Assembly: GCF_010093045.1 (NCBI RefSeq)
Contig: NZ_CP048115.1
Coordinates: forward strand, 1,116,001 to 1,180,000
Reading direction: 5' to 3'
Source: Mucilaginibacter sp. 14171R-50
GTDB taxonomy: Bacteria > Bacteroidota > Bacteroidia > Sphingobacteriales > Sphingobacteriaceae
Length of the DNA: 64,000 nt
Shown here: one piece after another, positions 41,321 to 49,782 of the stretch
How the letters are laid out: each line of letters begins with the position of its first letter
Numbering within the stretch: the stretch's first letter is position 1
Program-made: the position numbers and the translations under genes
Notes under the pieces: generated by a model
Database searches by the model: none
What the model saw: only the letters and a program-made list of their open reading frames with translations
Told to the model about the DNA's origin: nothing

Positions 41321-41403
41321 CGTCATTGCGAGGTACGAAGCAATCTCTTCACATGCTAAGTGGTTATGCCAAATTTAAGATTGCTTCGTACCTCGCAATG
41401 ACG
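41321..41403. repeat. Interspersed palindromic repeat, third copy
   Basis: 83 bp with perfect 26-bp inverted arms that begin CGTCATTGCGAGGTACGAAG and their complement, around a 31-bp centre. Same family as 19885-19983 and 20001-20088. It sits in a convergent gap between two terminators, without effect on genes. Confidence 0.88.
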
Positions 41404-41424
41404 GATTGACTATACGTATGTAAC

Positions 41425-41456
41425 AAAAAAGCCCCGGTGCAACACACCGGGGCTTT
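41425..41456 (-). terminator. Intrinsic terminator of the psd operon
   Basis: On the minus strand GCCCCGGTG/CACCGGGGC with a 5-nt loop and TTTTTT. 20 bp downstream of the psd stop. Confidence 0.88.
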
Positions 41457-41475
41457 AAAACATATTGTAGGATGC

Positions 41476-42354
41476 TTATTTCTTATCTTCTTTTTTAACC
41501 GTTTTGGGTTTGGCAGCAGCTTTCGCGGCTGGTTTTTTTGCCGGGGCCGCGGGTTTTGGTTTAGCGGCCTCTTTCTCCAGATCGTGTTCTATCACCAGGG
41601 TCTCTGCGCCATGCTCGTCAGATAAGGGTTTATCAACGTCAGGGATGTGCGCCGTTTCCATTACATCCGATGTTTCATCAGGCAGGGCGACATTATTTGT
41701 TAGTTCGGCCAGCACTGTACGCCCGCCTTTTACTACCTGGTTAAGCTCCACGTTGATGCGGGTACCTAACGGAAGGAAAATATCCACCCTTGACCCGAAT
41801 TTTATAAAGCCGAATTGTTGGCCTTGCTCAACTACGTCGCCTTCTTTAACGTACCATACAATACGGCGGGCAAGCGCCCCGGCTATCTGTCTAAACAATA
41901 TCTGCGTGCCTTCGCTGTTCTCGGTCACTACGGTAGTGCGTTCGTTCTCGGTTGACGATTTGGGGTGCCAGGCCACTAAGTATTTGCCCGGGTGATATTT
42001 GAAATATTTAATCACCCCGCTTATGGGGTTGCGGTTTACATGCACATTAACCGGCGACATAAACACCGATAGCTGGATGCGCCTGTCCTTAAAAAACTCA
42101 GTTTCTTCAGTTTCTTCGATCACCACCACCTTGCCATCTGCAGGGCAAAGTACTTGCGATTCTTCGGCCTTGATATGTAAAATAGGGCTGCGGAAAAACT
42201 GTACGATGGTTACAAACAGTAAAAACGACAGGATATAAACTATCCATTTTACAACGTGCGCCTCGGGTAAATAAAACGATACCAGAAAATTCAGCACAAA
42301 TATAAACAGTACCGTAATGGCAAGTGATGTATATCCTTCTTTATGAAAAGTCAT
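41476..42354 (-). CDS. psd: Phosphatidylserine decarboxylase, short (archaeal-type) family
   Basis: 292 residues; the catalytic part is the first 220, the length of the short PSD family, and about 70 further residues form an acidic then Lys/Ala/Pro-rich tail (KPAAPAKKPAAKAAAKPKTV). Two membrane helices at 10-45. The self-cleavage site that makes the pyruvoyl group is the Ser of FGSRVDIF near residue 189. It converts phosphatidylserine to phosphatidylethanolamine in the inner membrane. It is last in the operon with cdsA, 27 bp after it; the tail is unusual and may be disordered. Confidence 0.93.
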   Translation of the reverse strand: MTFHKEGYTSLAITVLFIFVLNFLVSFYLPEAHVVKWIVYILSFLLFVTIVQFFRSPILHIKAEESQVLCPADGKVVVIEETEETEFFKDRRIQLSVFMSPVNVHVNRNPISGVIKYFKYHPGKYLVAWHPKSSTENERTTVVTENSEGTQILFRQIAGALARRIVWYVKEGDVVEQGQQFGFIKFGSRVDIFLPLGTRINVELNQVVKGGRTVLAELTNNVALPDETSDVMETAHIPDVDKPLSDEHGAETLVIEHDLEKEAAKPKPAAPAKKPAAKAAAKPKTVKKEDKK

Positions 42355-42381
42355 TATATAATGTAATAAGTATTTACAAAA

Positions 42382-43221
42382 TTAAAAATTTAAAGCAAAG
42401 TATAAGTAAGTATATACAACCGGGGCTGCCAGCAGTAACCCGTCGAACCTGTCGAGCAAACCACCATGGCCCGGCAATATGGTGCCCGAGTCTTTGATGT
42501 TGATGCTGCGCTTGAACATAGATTCTACCAGGTCGCCCAGTGTGCCAAAACACGAGATCAGTATCCCTACAGATACCCAGTGTTTCCAGCTAAGCTCCGG
42601 ATAATACAAGCTGATAATATAGCCAACCCCGGCGCTGATAACCACGCCGCCGATAAAGCCTTCCCACGTTTTTTTTGGTGAGTGCCGCTCAAATAGCTTT
42701 GTACGGCCAATGCTCATGCCCACCAGGTAAGCGCCTGTATCGTTACTCCAAAGCATAAGTAAAAATGCCATTGGTATATGAAAGTTGTAATCGTGATTGA
42801 TATAAGCCAGCGCATGAAAAAAGGTAAAGGGCATAATAACAAAGGCCATGCCCATTAAGGTGTAGGCGATGTTGGCAAACGGCGCTACGGATATTTTAAA
42901 CAGCTCGCGTATAAAAACCAGGCCTATGCTCAACACAAATATAAAAAGCAAGCCGTAGGCTAAGTGGAGGCCCTTTAAGGCGGGCTGGCCAAACATGCCT
43001 GCATGGTTAAGCAAAGCAAACGCGCAATAAAGAAAAGCGCCGCTCAGTAGCCCTGCCGGAATATTTGGGGTTGCCGTATCCTTTTTAATAAGCGAATAAA
43101 ACTCGTACAGGCAAAAGCAGCTAAGCGCTAAATAAAAAGCCGCGAATACATGGTTTCCCAGTAAAAACGACCCAAGCATAATTATAATAAAAAAAAAGCC
43201 CGTTATGGCGCGTGTCTTCAT
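42382..43221 (-). CDS. cdsA: Phosphatidate cytidylyltransferase
   Basis: 279 residues, eight or so membrane helices. Makes CDP-diacylglycerol from phosphatidic acid and CTP, the step before phosphatidylserine and phosphatidylglycerol. The C-terminal signature is present: GTLGDLVESMFKRS, then IKDSGTILPGHGGLLDRFDG with the metal-binding Asp residues. Start overlaps the upstream DUF2007 gene by four bases, and psd follows, so the two phospholipid steps share a transcript; the phosphatidylserine synthase gene is not in the window. Confidence 0.96.
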   Translation of the reverse strand: MKTRAITGFFFIIIMLGSFLLGNHVFAAFYLALSCFCLYEFYSLIKKDTATPNIPAGLLSGAFLYCAFALLNHAGMFGQPALKGLHLAYGLLFIFVLSIGLVFIRELFKISVAPFANIAYTLMGMAFVIMPFTFFHALAYINHDYNFHIPMAFLLMLWSNDTGAYLVGMSIGRTKLFERHSPKKTWEGFIGGVVISAGVGYIISLYYPELSWKHWVSVGILISCFGTLGDLVESMFKRSINIKDSGTILPGHGGLLDRFDGLLLAAPVVYTYLYFALNF

Positions 43222-43430
43222 AAATTAATTTGGTTCAAAATCATGATCTCGATAGCGCGGCTAAAATCTTCCTGGTGTATATACACCTCGATATCGCCAA
43301 AAGCCTGGTGCGATGAGGCCTGCTTGTTAAGCAGCACCGCATCTATCTGGTATCCGGTAAGCACTTGTTTGATGATCTCTGACCGGTAAAAGTTTTGAGA
43401 TGTATAAATTTTAACCCAGTTCTTTTCCAT
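43218..43430 (-). CDS. DUF2007 protein (putative signal-transducing protein)
   Basis: 70 residues, the size of DUF2007. The family pattern is visible: IYTSQNFYRSEIIKQVLTGY, then the loop NKQASSHQAFGDIEVYI and EDFSRAIEIM. A small GlnB-like fold is likely; the function is unknown. It overlaps the upstream CPBP gene by 20 bp and the downstream cdsA by 4 bp, so the three are translationally linked. Confidence 0.88.
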   Translation of the reverse strand: MEKNWVKIYTSQNFYRSEIIKQVLTGYQIDAVLLNKQASSHQAFGDIEVYIHQEDFSRAIEIMILNQINL

Positions 43431-44355
43431 GTAGTGCAGGGTTAATTTTTTTCTCCAATGCTATCTTTTTATAAACTAACAGCAAAATTATAATAATTAA
43501 CCCGCTAAATATATAAGCCGGATAACTAAATACATGCGTATCGTCGGGATTTACCTTAATATGCCTTTTTTGATAAAGGTATGTTACAAGCACCGCGGTG
43601 CCATTGTTTAAAAAATGACCCCAAACTGCCGGCCATATGCTGCCGCTGTAAGCGGTAAAATAACCAAACAACGCGCCCAGCAACAAGCGGGGCAAAAAGC
43701 CGTAAAATTCCATGTGGAAGGCGCTGAAAATAGCGGCGGTTACCCAAATGGCTACATGGGTATTTTTTGTCCATTTGGTAAAAATGGTTTGCAGGCCGCC
43801 CCTAAACATAAATTCTTCGGCAACGGCAGTTAAAAAACCAATAAGGATGATGTTTTTGATGCAATCCCAAACGGTATTCATTTTTAGTATGGCAACGGTG
43901 ATCTGGCGGGCGCTTTCTTCGCTGCTTTTCATCCATTGCTCAAGGCCGTGCAGCCACCGGGGCAGCGCCATTTGCTGGTTCAGGTTGCCCAAAAATTCAA
44001 TTAAAGGCGATGATATCAGCATCACGAAAAAAGTTATAACAAAAAGCATCCAGGGGAGACGGAAGCTTGGTTTTATATACTCGCGCGGGTTTTTCATTAC
44101 CCAGTATGCAAAAAGCATGGGCGCCACAAAAATGGGGATAGTAGTAGTAACTATTTGTAAAATGTATAGCGCTGTAATGCTTTGCGGGTTGCTAAAGTTT
44201 AAGCGGGCTATATCCATTACCAGGCTTAAACCGTAGGTCGCCGCAATAATGGCAATGCCCAGTAAATTCCCAACTATAAATACCGCCCCAAAAACTGCCA
44301 CGAAAAGCAGGAATTGCTTTGCCGGAGATATTTGATTCACAGCACTTTTTACCAT
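43411..44355 (-). CDS. CPBP-family intramembrane metalloprotease
   Basis: 314 residues from the ATG at 44355, about eight membrane helices. The three CPBP (Abi, Rce1-like) motifs are present: AVAEEFMFRGGL (the EExxxR motif), FSAFHMEFYGF (FxxxH) and the C-terminal WGHFLNN (HxxxN/B). Members are putative intramembrane glutamate/metal proteases; in Bacteroidota their substrates are unknown. First of the overlapping CPBP-DUF2007-cdsA-psd series and divergent from dus. The longer start is rejected since it reads into the divergent gene's leader. Confidence 0.9.
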   Translation of the reverse strand: MVKSAVNQISPAKQFLLFVAVFGAVFIVGNLLGIAIIAATYGLSLVMDIARLNFSNPQSITALYILQIVTTTIPIFVAPMLFAYWVMKNPREYIKPSFRLPWMLFVITFFVMLISSPLIEFLGNLNQQMALPRWLHGLEQWMKSSEESARQITVAILKMNTVWDCIKNIILIGFLTAVAEEFMFRGGLQTIFTKWTKNTHVAIWVTAAIFSAFHMEFYGFLPRLLLGALFGYFTAYSGSIWPAVWGHFLNNGTAVLVTYLYQKRHIKVNPDDTHVFSYPAYIFSGLIIIILLLVYKKIALEKKINPALHGKELG

Positions 44356-44377
44356 ATAGTTAAATTTCGTAAATTTG
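44347..44377 (+). promoter_or_regulatory. Promoter of dus
   Basis: TTTT (44347-44350), N19, TAAATTTG (44370-44377); predicted start about 11 nt before the ATG. Confidence 0.6.
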
Positions 44378-44391
44378 CACGAATATAACCC

Positions 44392-45384
44392 ATGTCTGTA
44401 CAAATAGGAAATATTGATTTAGGAGAATTCCCGCTGCTGCTGGCCCCGATGGAAGATGTGAGCGATCCGCCTTTCCGTTACGTCTGCAAGCAAAACGGCG
44501 CGGATATGATGTACACCGAGTTTATCTCATCAGAAGGGTTGATCCGTGATGCCGCTAAAAGCCGGCAAAAGCTTGATATTTTTGAGTATGAACGCCCGAT
44601 AGGCATCCAGATCTTCGGCAGCGATATCGACCACATGCGCGAGGCTACCGAAATTGCCACCCAGGCAGGCCCCGACCTGATGGATATTAATTACGGCTGC
44701 CCCGTAAAACAGGTGGCGTGCCGTGGCGCGGGTGCAAGCCTTTTACAGGACATTGATAAAATGGTAGCCATGACCAAAGCGGTTGTTAACGCTACGCATT
44801 TGCCCGTTACTGTGAAAACGCGCTTAGGTTGGGATGACAACACAAAAAATGTTTATGAAGTTGCCGAGCGCCTGCAGGATGTTGGCATAAAGGCCTTAAC
44901 CATACATGGCCGTACCCGGTCGCAGATGTATAAGGGAGTTGCCGACTGGACCCTGATAAGCAAGATAAAAAAGAACCCAAGGATACATATCCCGATTTTT
45001 GGAAACGGCGATATCGATTCGCCCGAGAAAGCGGCAAACTGGCGCATGGAATACGGTGTGGATGGTATGATGATTGGCCGGGCGGCTATTGGCTACCCGT
45101 GGATATTCCGAGAGGTAAAACACTACTTTAAAACCGGCCAGCATTTGGATAAACCAACCATTGCCGAACGTATAGAAGTTTGCAAAACCCACCTGCAGAA
45201 ATCTGTCGAGTGGAAAGGCCTCAGGACGGGCATTTTTGAAATGCGCCGCCACTACAGCAATTATTTTAAAGGCGTTCCTGATTTTAAAGAGCATCGTATG
45301 CAATTGGTTACCGCCGGTACCATTGAAGAAATAATGGATATTTTAGCACAGGTAGAAAAAAAATATGCTTTTGAAATGGCGTAA
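44392..45384 (+). CDS. dus: tRNA-dihydrouridine synthase
   Basis: 330 residues. FMN-dependent reduction of uridine in the tRNA D-arm. Visible family motifs: the N-terminal LAPMEDVSDPPFRYVC, the signature DLMDINYGCPVKQVACRGAG with the catalytic Cys, and the FMN phosphate-binding ending GVDGMMIGRAAIGYPW. The subgroup (DusB-like) is suggested by NYGCPV, but the exact uridine cannot be told from this. apaG follows after 44 bp. Confidence 0.95.
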   Translation: MSVQIGNIDLGEFPLLLAPMEDVSDPPFRYVCKQNGADMMYTEFISSEGLIRDAAKSRQKLDIFEYERPIGIQIFGSDIDHMREATEIATQAGPDLMDINYGCPVKQVACRGAGASLLQDIDKMVAMTKAVVNATHLPVTVKTRLGWDDNTKNVYEVAERLQDVGIKALTIHGRTRSQMYKGVADWTLISKIKKNPRIHIPIFGNGDIDSPEKAANWRMEYGVDGMMIGRAAIGYPWIFREVKHYFKTGQHLDKPTIAERIEVCKTHLQKSVEWKGLRTGIFEMRRHYSNYFKGVPDFKEHRMQLVTAGTIEEIMDILAQVEKKYAFEMA

Positions 45385-45428
45385 TATTTGTTGTTATGCT
45401 ATATATTTGAGGTAAGAGATAATAAAAA

Positions 45429-45815
45429 ATGGCCACTACCATAACTGAAGGTGTTAAGGTTTCAGTTGAAACAATTTACCAGCCCGAGTATTCGAACCCC
45501 ATGAATGACCACTTTATGTTTGCCTATAAGGTGAATATCGAGAACATGGGTAACTATGCCGTGCGTTTGGTAAGCCGGCACTGGTACATTTTTGATTCTA
45601 ACGGCGCTAAGCGCGAAGTAGAGGGAGAAGGTGTTGTGGGCCTGCAGCCGGTTATTGAACCGGGCAACTCGCACGAGTATGTAAGCGGCTGTAACCTTAA
45701 AACAGATATGGGCAGCATGAAGGGCGAATACCAGATGGAGCGCTTGCTGGACAATTCAGTTTTTAATGTACAGATCCCGGAATTTTATTTGATAGCGCCG
45801 TACAGGTTAAATTAA
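45429..45815 (+). CDS. apaG: ApaG-family protein (DUF525)
   Basis: 128 residues, single FN3-like DUF525 domain: FAYKVNIENMGNYAVRLVSR with HWYIFDSNGAKREVEGEGVV, then GLQPVIEPGNSHEYVSGCNL. E. coli ApaG is linked to Co2+/Mg2+ efflux by phenotype; pyrophosphate binding is known for relatives. Second gene after dus; terminator 41 bp after the stop. Confidence 0.95.
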   Translation: MATTITEGVKVSVETIYQPEYSNPMNDHFMFAYKVNIENMGNYAVRLVSRHWYIFDSNGAKREVEGEGVVGLQPVIEPGNSHEYVSGCNLKTDMGSMKGEYQMERLLDNSVFNVQIPEFYLIAPYRLN

Positions 45816-45856
45816 ATGGGCCTTCCCCAATTTTTGGAAGAAGATAAAATATATAC

Positions 45857-45884
45857 GCCCCGGCAGAGATACCGGGGCTTTTTT
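45857..45884 (+). terminator. Intrinsic terminator after apaG
   Basis: GCCCCGG/CCGGGGC with an 8-nt loop followed by TTTTTT. Confidence 0.88.
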
Positions 45885-45889
45885 ATGCC

Positions 45890-45919
45890 AAAAATAAAAG
45901 GCTGCCCTAAGGCAGCCTT
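45890..45919 (-). terminator. Intrinsic terminator of the channel gene
   Basis: On the minus strand AAGGCTGCC/GGCAGCCTT with a very short loop, then TTTTATTTTT. The transcript from the channel gene would have a 3' UTR of about 160 nt. Confidence 0.75.
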
Positions 45920-46076
45920 CCTAAACAACGATCAAACTAAAGACCATTCTGCCTGTAAAGAAGCTGGCCGGCTATCTCAGGGAGGCATATGCGATACATA
46001 GTAAAGCAAGATCATAGGCGATCAACTTCATTACGCAGGCGATAGCGTAAACGCTACACTAAGGCCAATAATTAAT

Positions 46077-46901
46077 TTACAACAAAGCAGAACCGCAAAA
46101 TTTACAGAAAGACGCGTCCCCGTCATGCCCTTCCCGCCCGCAGGTTGGGCACGATTCCGGTAATTCCTTTTTCTGACGCGCGGCAATCGCCAGGTCGTGG
46201 GTTAGGATACCCGTTGGCACCGCTATAATGGCATAACCTATCAGCATTACAATTGATGCCACAAATTTGCCTGTAGGCGTAACAGGCGAAATATCGCCGT
46301 AGCCAACAGTGGTAATAGTAACTATTGCCCAGTAAATGCTTTCGGGGATGTTAGAGAAGCCGTTCTCGCGCCTTTCTACCAGGTACATTACCGACCCTAA
46401 TATTACCGTTAGCGATAATACCGTGAGCAGGAATATGCTGATCTTACGCAGGCTTCCTTTTAAGGCAACCGTTAAAAAATTTATCTCCGTTAAAAAGCGG
46501 CTCAACTTAAATATCCTGAAAACACGCAGCAGCCGCAATGCCCTGAATACGAGGAGTGATTGGGCACCTATAAAAAATATACTCAAATAAGACGGTATCA
46601 GCGCAATAAGATCAATAATACCCAGGGGGCTGAATACATATTTCCAGGGTTTTTTAATGCTGATGAGCCTGAGCGTATATTCTATTGTAAACAGTATAGT
46701 ATAAACCCACTCAAGGTATTTAAAAATGTGGCCATACCGGCCATGAATGCTTTGCACACTATCCAGCATCACTACAATAATGCTGGTAAAAATGGCTATC
46801 AACAGGCCAACATCAAAAGCTTTACCTGCCCGCGTGTTACTTTCGTAAATAATCTCGTGCAGCTTAAAGCGCCAGTCTTTTTGGTTCTCGGTTGATGCCA
46901 T
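46077..46901 (-). CDS. Voltage-gated-type cation channel with C-terminal zinc ribbon
   Basis: 274 residues from the ATG at 46901; six membrane helices of the Kv type. S4 carries the regularly spaced arginines RALRLLRVFRIFKLSRF (120-136). The pore has the potassium selectivity filter TVGYGD (198-203). The C-terminus ends in a small zinc ribbon with C251-x2-C254 and C266-x2-C269 rather than a ligand-binding domain. It should form tetrameric potassium-selective pores in the inner membrane. Transcribed alone; terminator after about 160 nt. Confidence 0.92.
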   Translation of the reverse strand: MASTENQKDWRFKLHEIIYESNTRAGKAFDVGLLIAIFTSIIVVMLDSVQSIHGRYGHIFKYLEWVYTILFTIEYTLRLISIKKPWKYVFSPLGIIDLIALIPSYLSIFFIGAQSLLVFRALRLLRVFRIFKLSRFLTEINFLTVALKGSLRKISIFLLTVLSLTVILGSVMYLVERRENGFSNIPESIYWAIVTITTVGYGDISPVTPTGKFVASIVMLIGYAIIAVPTGILTHDLAIAARQKKELPESCPTCGREGHDGDASFCKFCGSALL

Positions 46902-46962
46902 GATTAAACATAACATTAAAGTATTGAATTTTGTGTTATCGGTTCCCTTTAGTAGTGTGGGT

Positions 46963-46990
46963 AAAAAAAAGCCGCCCTACAAGGCGGCCT
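46963..46990 (-). terminator. Intrinsic terminator of the lipoprotein gene
   Basis: On the minus strand GCCGCC/GGCGGC with a 6-nt loop followed by eight T, 28 bp after the stop at 47019. Confidence 0.85.
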
Positions 46991-47018
46991 TAACACTAAA
47001 CTAATTAAACTAAAAAAA

Positions 47019-47678
47019 CTATTTTTCGCCGGCGATGATATCCCCGCCCGGAATTTTGCTGTAAGCGTACTCACTCACTATTATTTCGTTGCTTGCAATA
47101 TCGTGGCTGATCTTTATCCAACCGAAATGAGGTTCGCCATTCATCTTTAAAGCAAACCCCAGGTATTTGTCTGATTTGTTTGCCCACAGGCCCTCTGCCT
47201 GGGTTTGCGCCCCGGTTGAAATGATACTCAGGATAGATGCCTTTTGCTGCGGCGCGGTAAACTTAACTTCATTGCCTGCTGTTGGCTCAATATCCTCATC
47301 TTTGTTAAAAGGATATGCCCATAGGCCGCCATTAACCAACTCTTCGCCTTTTTTTACAAATAGCTTATTGCCCCCTGTGGTTTTGCCATATGCCGAAAGG
47401 TACAAATGCTGCTTGCCATCGTGCATAATGAGAACGCCCGAAAAGCTGATATCTATTATGCCATCGGCATTGGCGTCTAAAAAAATATTTTTATGGTAAC
47501 CTACCTTCATGTTAAGCGTGCGGTACACAATACCTGCTGATGAAGGCTTCGTATCGCCGGTTACCGGCGCGGTTTCTACCGGGTTTGGCGGTATTATAAT
47601 GCCCCCATCGTTTTTGTCTTTTTTGCAGCCCGACAGCGCCAACGCTATCACAAGGCTTACCCATACATACAGTTTCAT
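47019..47678 (-). CDS. Lipoprotein, unknown function
   Basis: 219 residues with a lipobox ALSGC (C18) and a short charged linker KKDKNDGG. The rest includes a DANADGIIDISFSGVLIM segment of the EF-hand-like/dockerin-like 'D-x-N-x-D-G' type and a long beta-rich region ending in PGGDIIAGEK. Resembles many Bacteroidota surface lipoproteins of unknown ligand. Single gene with a terminator. Confidence 0.75.
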   Translation of the reverse strand: MKLYVWVSLVIALALSGCKKDKNDGGIIIPPNPVETAPVTGDTKPSSAGIVYRTLNMKVGYHKNIFLDANADGIIDISFSGVLIMHDGKQHLYLSAYGKTTGGNKLFVKKGEELVNGGLWAYPFNKDEDIEPTAGNEVKFTAPQQKASILSIISTGAQTQAEGLWANKSDKYLGFALKMNGEPHFGWIKISHDIASNEIIVSEYAYSKIPGGDIIAGEK

Positions 47679-47725
47679 AACATATGCATGACGGCGCAGT
47701 AAAACAAAGTGTTACAATAACCCAT

Positions 47726-47763
47726 AAAAAAAAGCCGCCCCCGGTAATTGAGGGCGACTTTTT
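47726..47763 (-). terminator. Intrinsic terminator of the metallopeptidase gene
   Basis: On the minus strand GTCGCCCTC pairs imperfectly with GGGGGCGGC and is followed by eight T. Confidence 0.78.
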
Positions 47764-47800
47764 ATCTTGATTCTTAAATCTAATTATCTTGCGTCTCTAC

Positions 47801-48517
47801 CTAATCCCTCCTGTTAAACAGGAACGATGCATAGTAAACCAATGTTGCCAGCGAACCAAGAGCAGCTACAACATAAGTCATGGCGGCCCACCAAAGGGCA
47901 TCTTTGGCCTGCTCGTGCTCATCGCGGGTTTGCATTACGGTATAATTGTTATTTAGCCACGCCAATGCGCGTCGGCTGGCGTCAAACTCTACGGGCAGTG
48001 TAATAAAGCTAAACAGGGTTACTAAGGCTAATGCAACAACCCCGATAGCCAGCACATAGGGGCTATGTGTAAAAAACAGCAGCATAATGCCAATCATCAG
48101 TGTCCATTGGATCAGGGTCGATGCTACGTTAACTACCGGTACCATTGCCGAGCGGAAACCAAGCCAGCTATAAGCTTTGGCATGCTGTACGGCGTGGCCG
48201 CATTCGTGCGCGGCAACCGACGCAGCCGCCACGCTGCGGCTGTGGTATACATCAGGGCTAAGGTTAACGGTTTTGTTTTCGGGGTTGTAATGGTCTGTTA
48301 ACTGGCCTTCAACAGAAATTACCTGTACATCGTAAATGCCGTTATCTTTCAGCATACGTTCGGCCACCTCCTTCCCCGAAAGCCCGGATAATAAAGGCAT
48401 TTCAGAATATTGCTTGAACTTGCTTTTAAAACGCCACTGCACAATAAAGCTTACCAAGGCAATTACTATCATAAGCAGCCAGGCAGAATTATACGATACA
48501 AATAGTAGGTTTATCAT
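47801..48517 (-). CDS. YugP-type neutral zinc metallopeptidase
   Basis: 238 residues. Membrane helix (about 8-27), the zinc motif HECGH in AASVAAHECGHAVQHAKAYS with the YHSRSVAAAS segment before it, three further helices (about 125-150, 155-180, 210-235), and the second helper region PVEFDASRRALAWLNN. This is the Zn_peptidase_2 (YugP) family, of unknown substrate, membrane-bound. Single-gene unit with its own terminator. Divergent from the FAD oxidoreductase gene. Confidence 0.92.
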   Translation of the reverse strand: MINLLFVSYNSAWLLMIVIALVSFIVQWRFKSKFKQYSEMPLLSGLSGKEVAERMLKDNGIYDVQVISVEGQLTDHYNPENKTVNLSPDVYHSRSVAAASVAAHECGHAVQHAKAYSWLGFRSAMVPVVNVASTLIQWTLMIGIMLLFFTHSPYVLAIGVVALALVTLFSFITLPVEFDASRRALAWLNNNYTVMQTRDEHEQAKDALWWAAMTYVVAALGSLATLVYYASFLFNRRD

Positions 48518-48630
48518 TTCTCAATAGTTTTATAAATAACACAATTCAAAAAGTATTCCATATTAATAATCCAAAAAAATGAGTTGGGCAATAGTGCTGT
48601 TTTGCATTTTTACTTTTTACTTTTGACTTA

Positions 48631-49770
48631 ATGTCAAACAACTTCTCGTACTGGGAGCGTACCGCCTTTATTGATAATGCCGACGTGATCATCATCGGCA
48701 GCGGTATTGTGGGCCTTAGCGCCGCACTGCATTTAAAAAACCAGCAGCCGGGGTTAAAGGTGCTTGTTTTAGAGCGTGGCTTTTTACCCAGCGGCGCCAG
48801 TACTAAAAATGCCGGTTTTGCATGTTTCGGCACGGTTTCAGAACAATTGGAAGCGCTTAAGCATTCATCAGAAGAGGAAGTTGCGCGGCTGGCAAGTTAT
48901 AAATGGCGGGGCCTGCAACGCCTGCGGCAGAACCTTGGAGATGAAAATATAGATTATCACCAGCATGGTGGGTATGAACTTTTTATGCCTGGTGAAGAAG
49001 CCAATGCGCAGGAAGCAATGGATAGCATCGGTAGGTTAAATATAATGTTAAAACCTGTGATAGATAAGCATGACATTTATGCAGTTGCGGATGCTAAAAT
49101 TGCAGGCTTTGGGTTTAAAGGCGTAAGCAGGATGATCTACAATCCTTATGAGGGACAAATAAATACCGGTAAAATGATGCGTACCCTGCTGAATAAATGT
49201 TACCAGAAAGACGTATTGGTTTTAAATGGGTGCGAGATATCGGCCATTCACAACGAGGGTTGGGTTATTAGGTTAACATCCCTGCAGGGGTGTTTTACAG
49301 CTAAAAAGGTTATCATGGCTACCAATGCCTTTACCAGGCAACTTTACCCCGATTTGCAGGTAACGCCCGGCCGCGGACAAGTGTTGGTGACCAAGGCCGT
49401 TGCCGGTTTAAAACTAAAAGGCACTTTCCATTTTAACCAGGGATATTATTACTTCCGCAATATTGATGGCCGGCTGCTTTTCGGCGGCGGCCGTAACCTT
49501 GACTTTGCCGCGGAAGAAACCCCGGAATTTGGACACACCGAAGTAGTTAAACAAAAACTGATCGATTACCTGCATCATGTTATCCTGCCCGATCAAAACA
49601 CCGGGATAGACTATTGGTGGAGCGGCATTATGGGTTTCGGCGATGAGATAACACCCATAGTAAAACAGGTTGAGCCTGGTGTATTCTGCGCCGTGCGCTG
49701 TAACGGTATGGGTGTAGCGATGGGTAGTTTAGTTGGAGAAGAAGTGGCGGAGCTGGCGATGCAAGCATAA
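48631..49770 (+). CDS. FAD-dependent oxidoreductase of the DAO family
   Basis: 379 residues. The N-terminal Rossmann motif is clear (DVIIIGSGIVGLSAALHL), followed by the conserved GASTKNAGFACFG, and the C-terminal FAD-binding GLLFGGGRNLDF-like stretch (GRLLFGGGRNLDF) and SGIMGFGDEITPIV. The DAO family includes glycine oxidase and D-amino-acid dehydrogenases; the substrate is not clear. TACTTTTG (48618-48625) lies 5 bp before the ATG, so the message is almost leaderless. Converges on murF with a 12-bp gap. Confidence 0.9.
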   Translation: MSNNFSYWERTAFIDNADVIIIGSGIVGLSAALHLKNQQPGLKVLVLERGFLPSGASTKNAGFACFGTVSEQLEALKHSSEEEVARLASYKWRGLQRLRQNLGDENIDYHQHGGYELFMPGEEANAQEAMDSIGRLNIMLKPVIDKHDIYAVADAKIAGFGFKGVSRMIYNPYEGQINTGKMMRTLLNKCYQKDVLVLNGCEISAIHNEGWVIRLTSLQGCFTAKKVIMATNAFTRQLYPDLQVTPGRGQVLVTKAVAGLKLKGTFHFNQGYYYFRNIDGRLLFGGGRNLDFAAEETPEFGHTEVVKQKLIDYLHHVILPDQNTGIDYWWSGIMGFGDEITPIVKQVEPGVFCAVRCNGMGVAMGSLVGEEVAELAMQA

Positions 49771-49782
49771 TTTGCAGGCAAA

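Noticed and set aside
45816..46001. 61-codon plus-strand ORF after apaG
   Set aside because: It reads across two terminator hairpins and has no conserved look.
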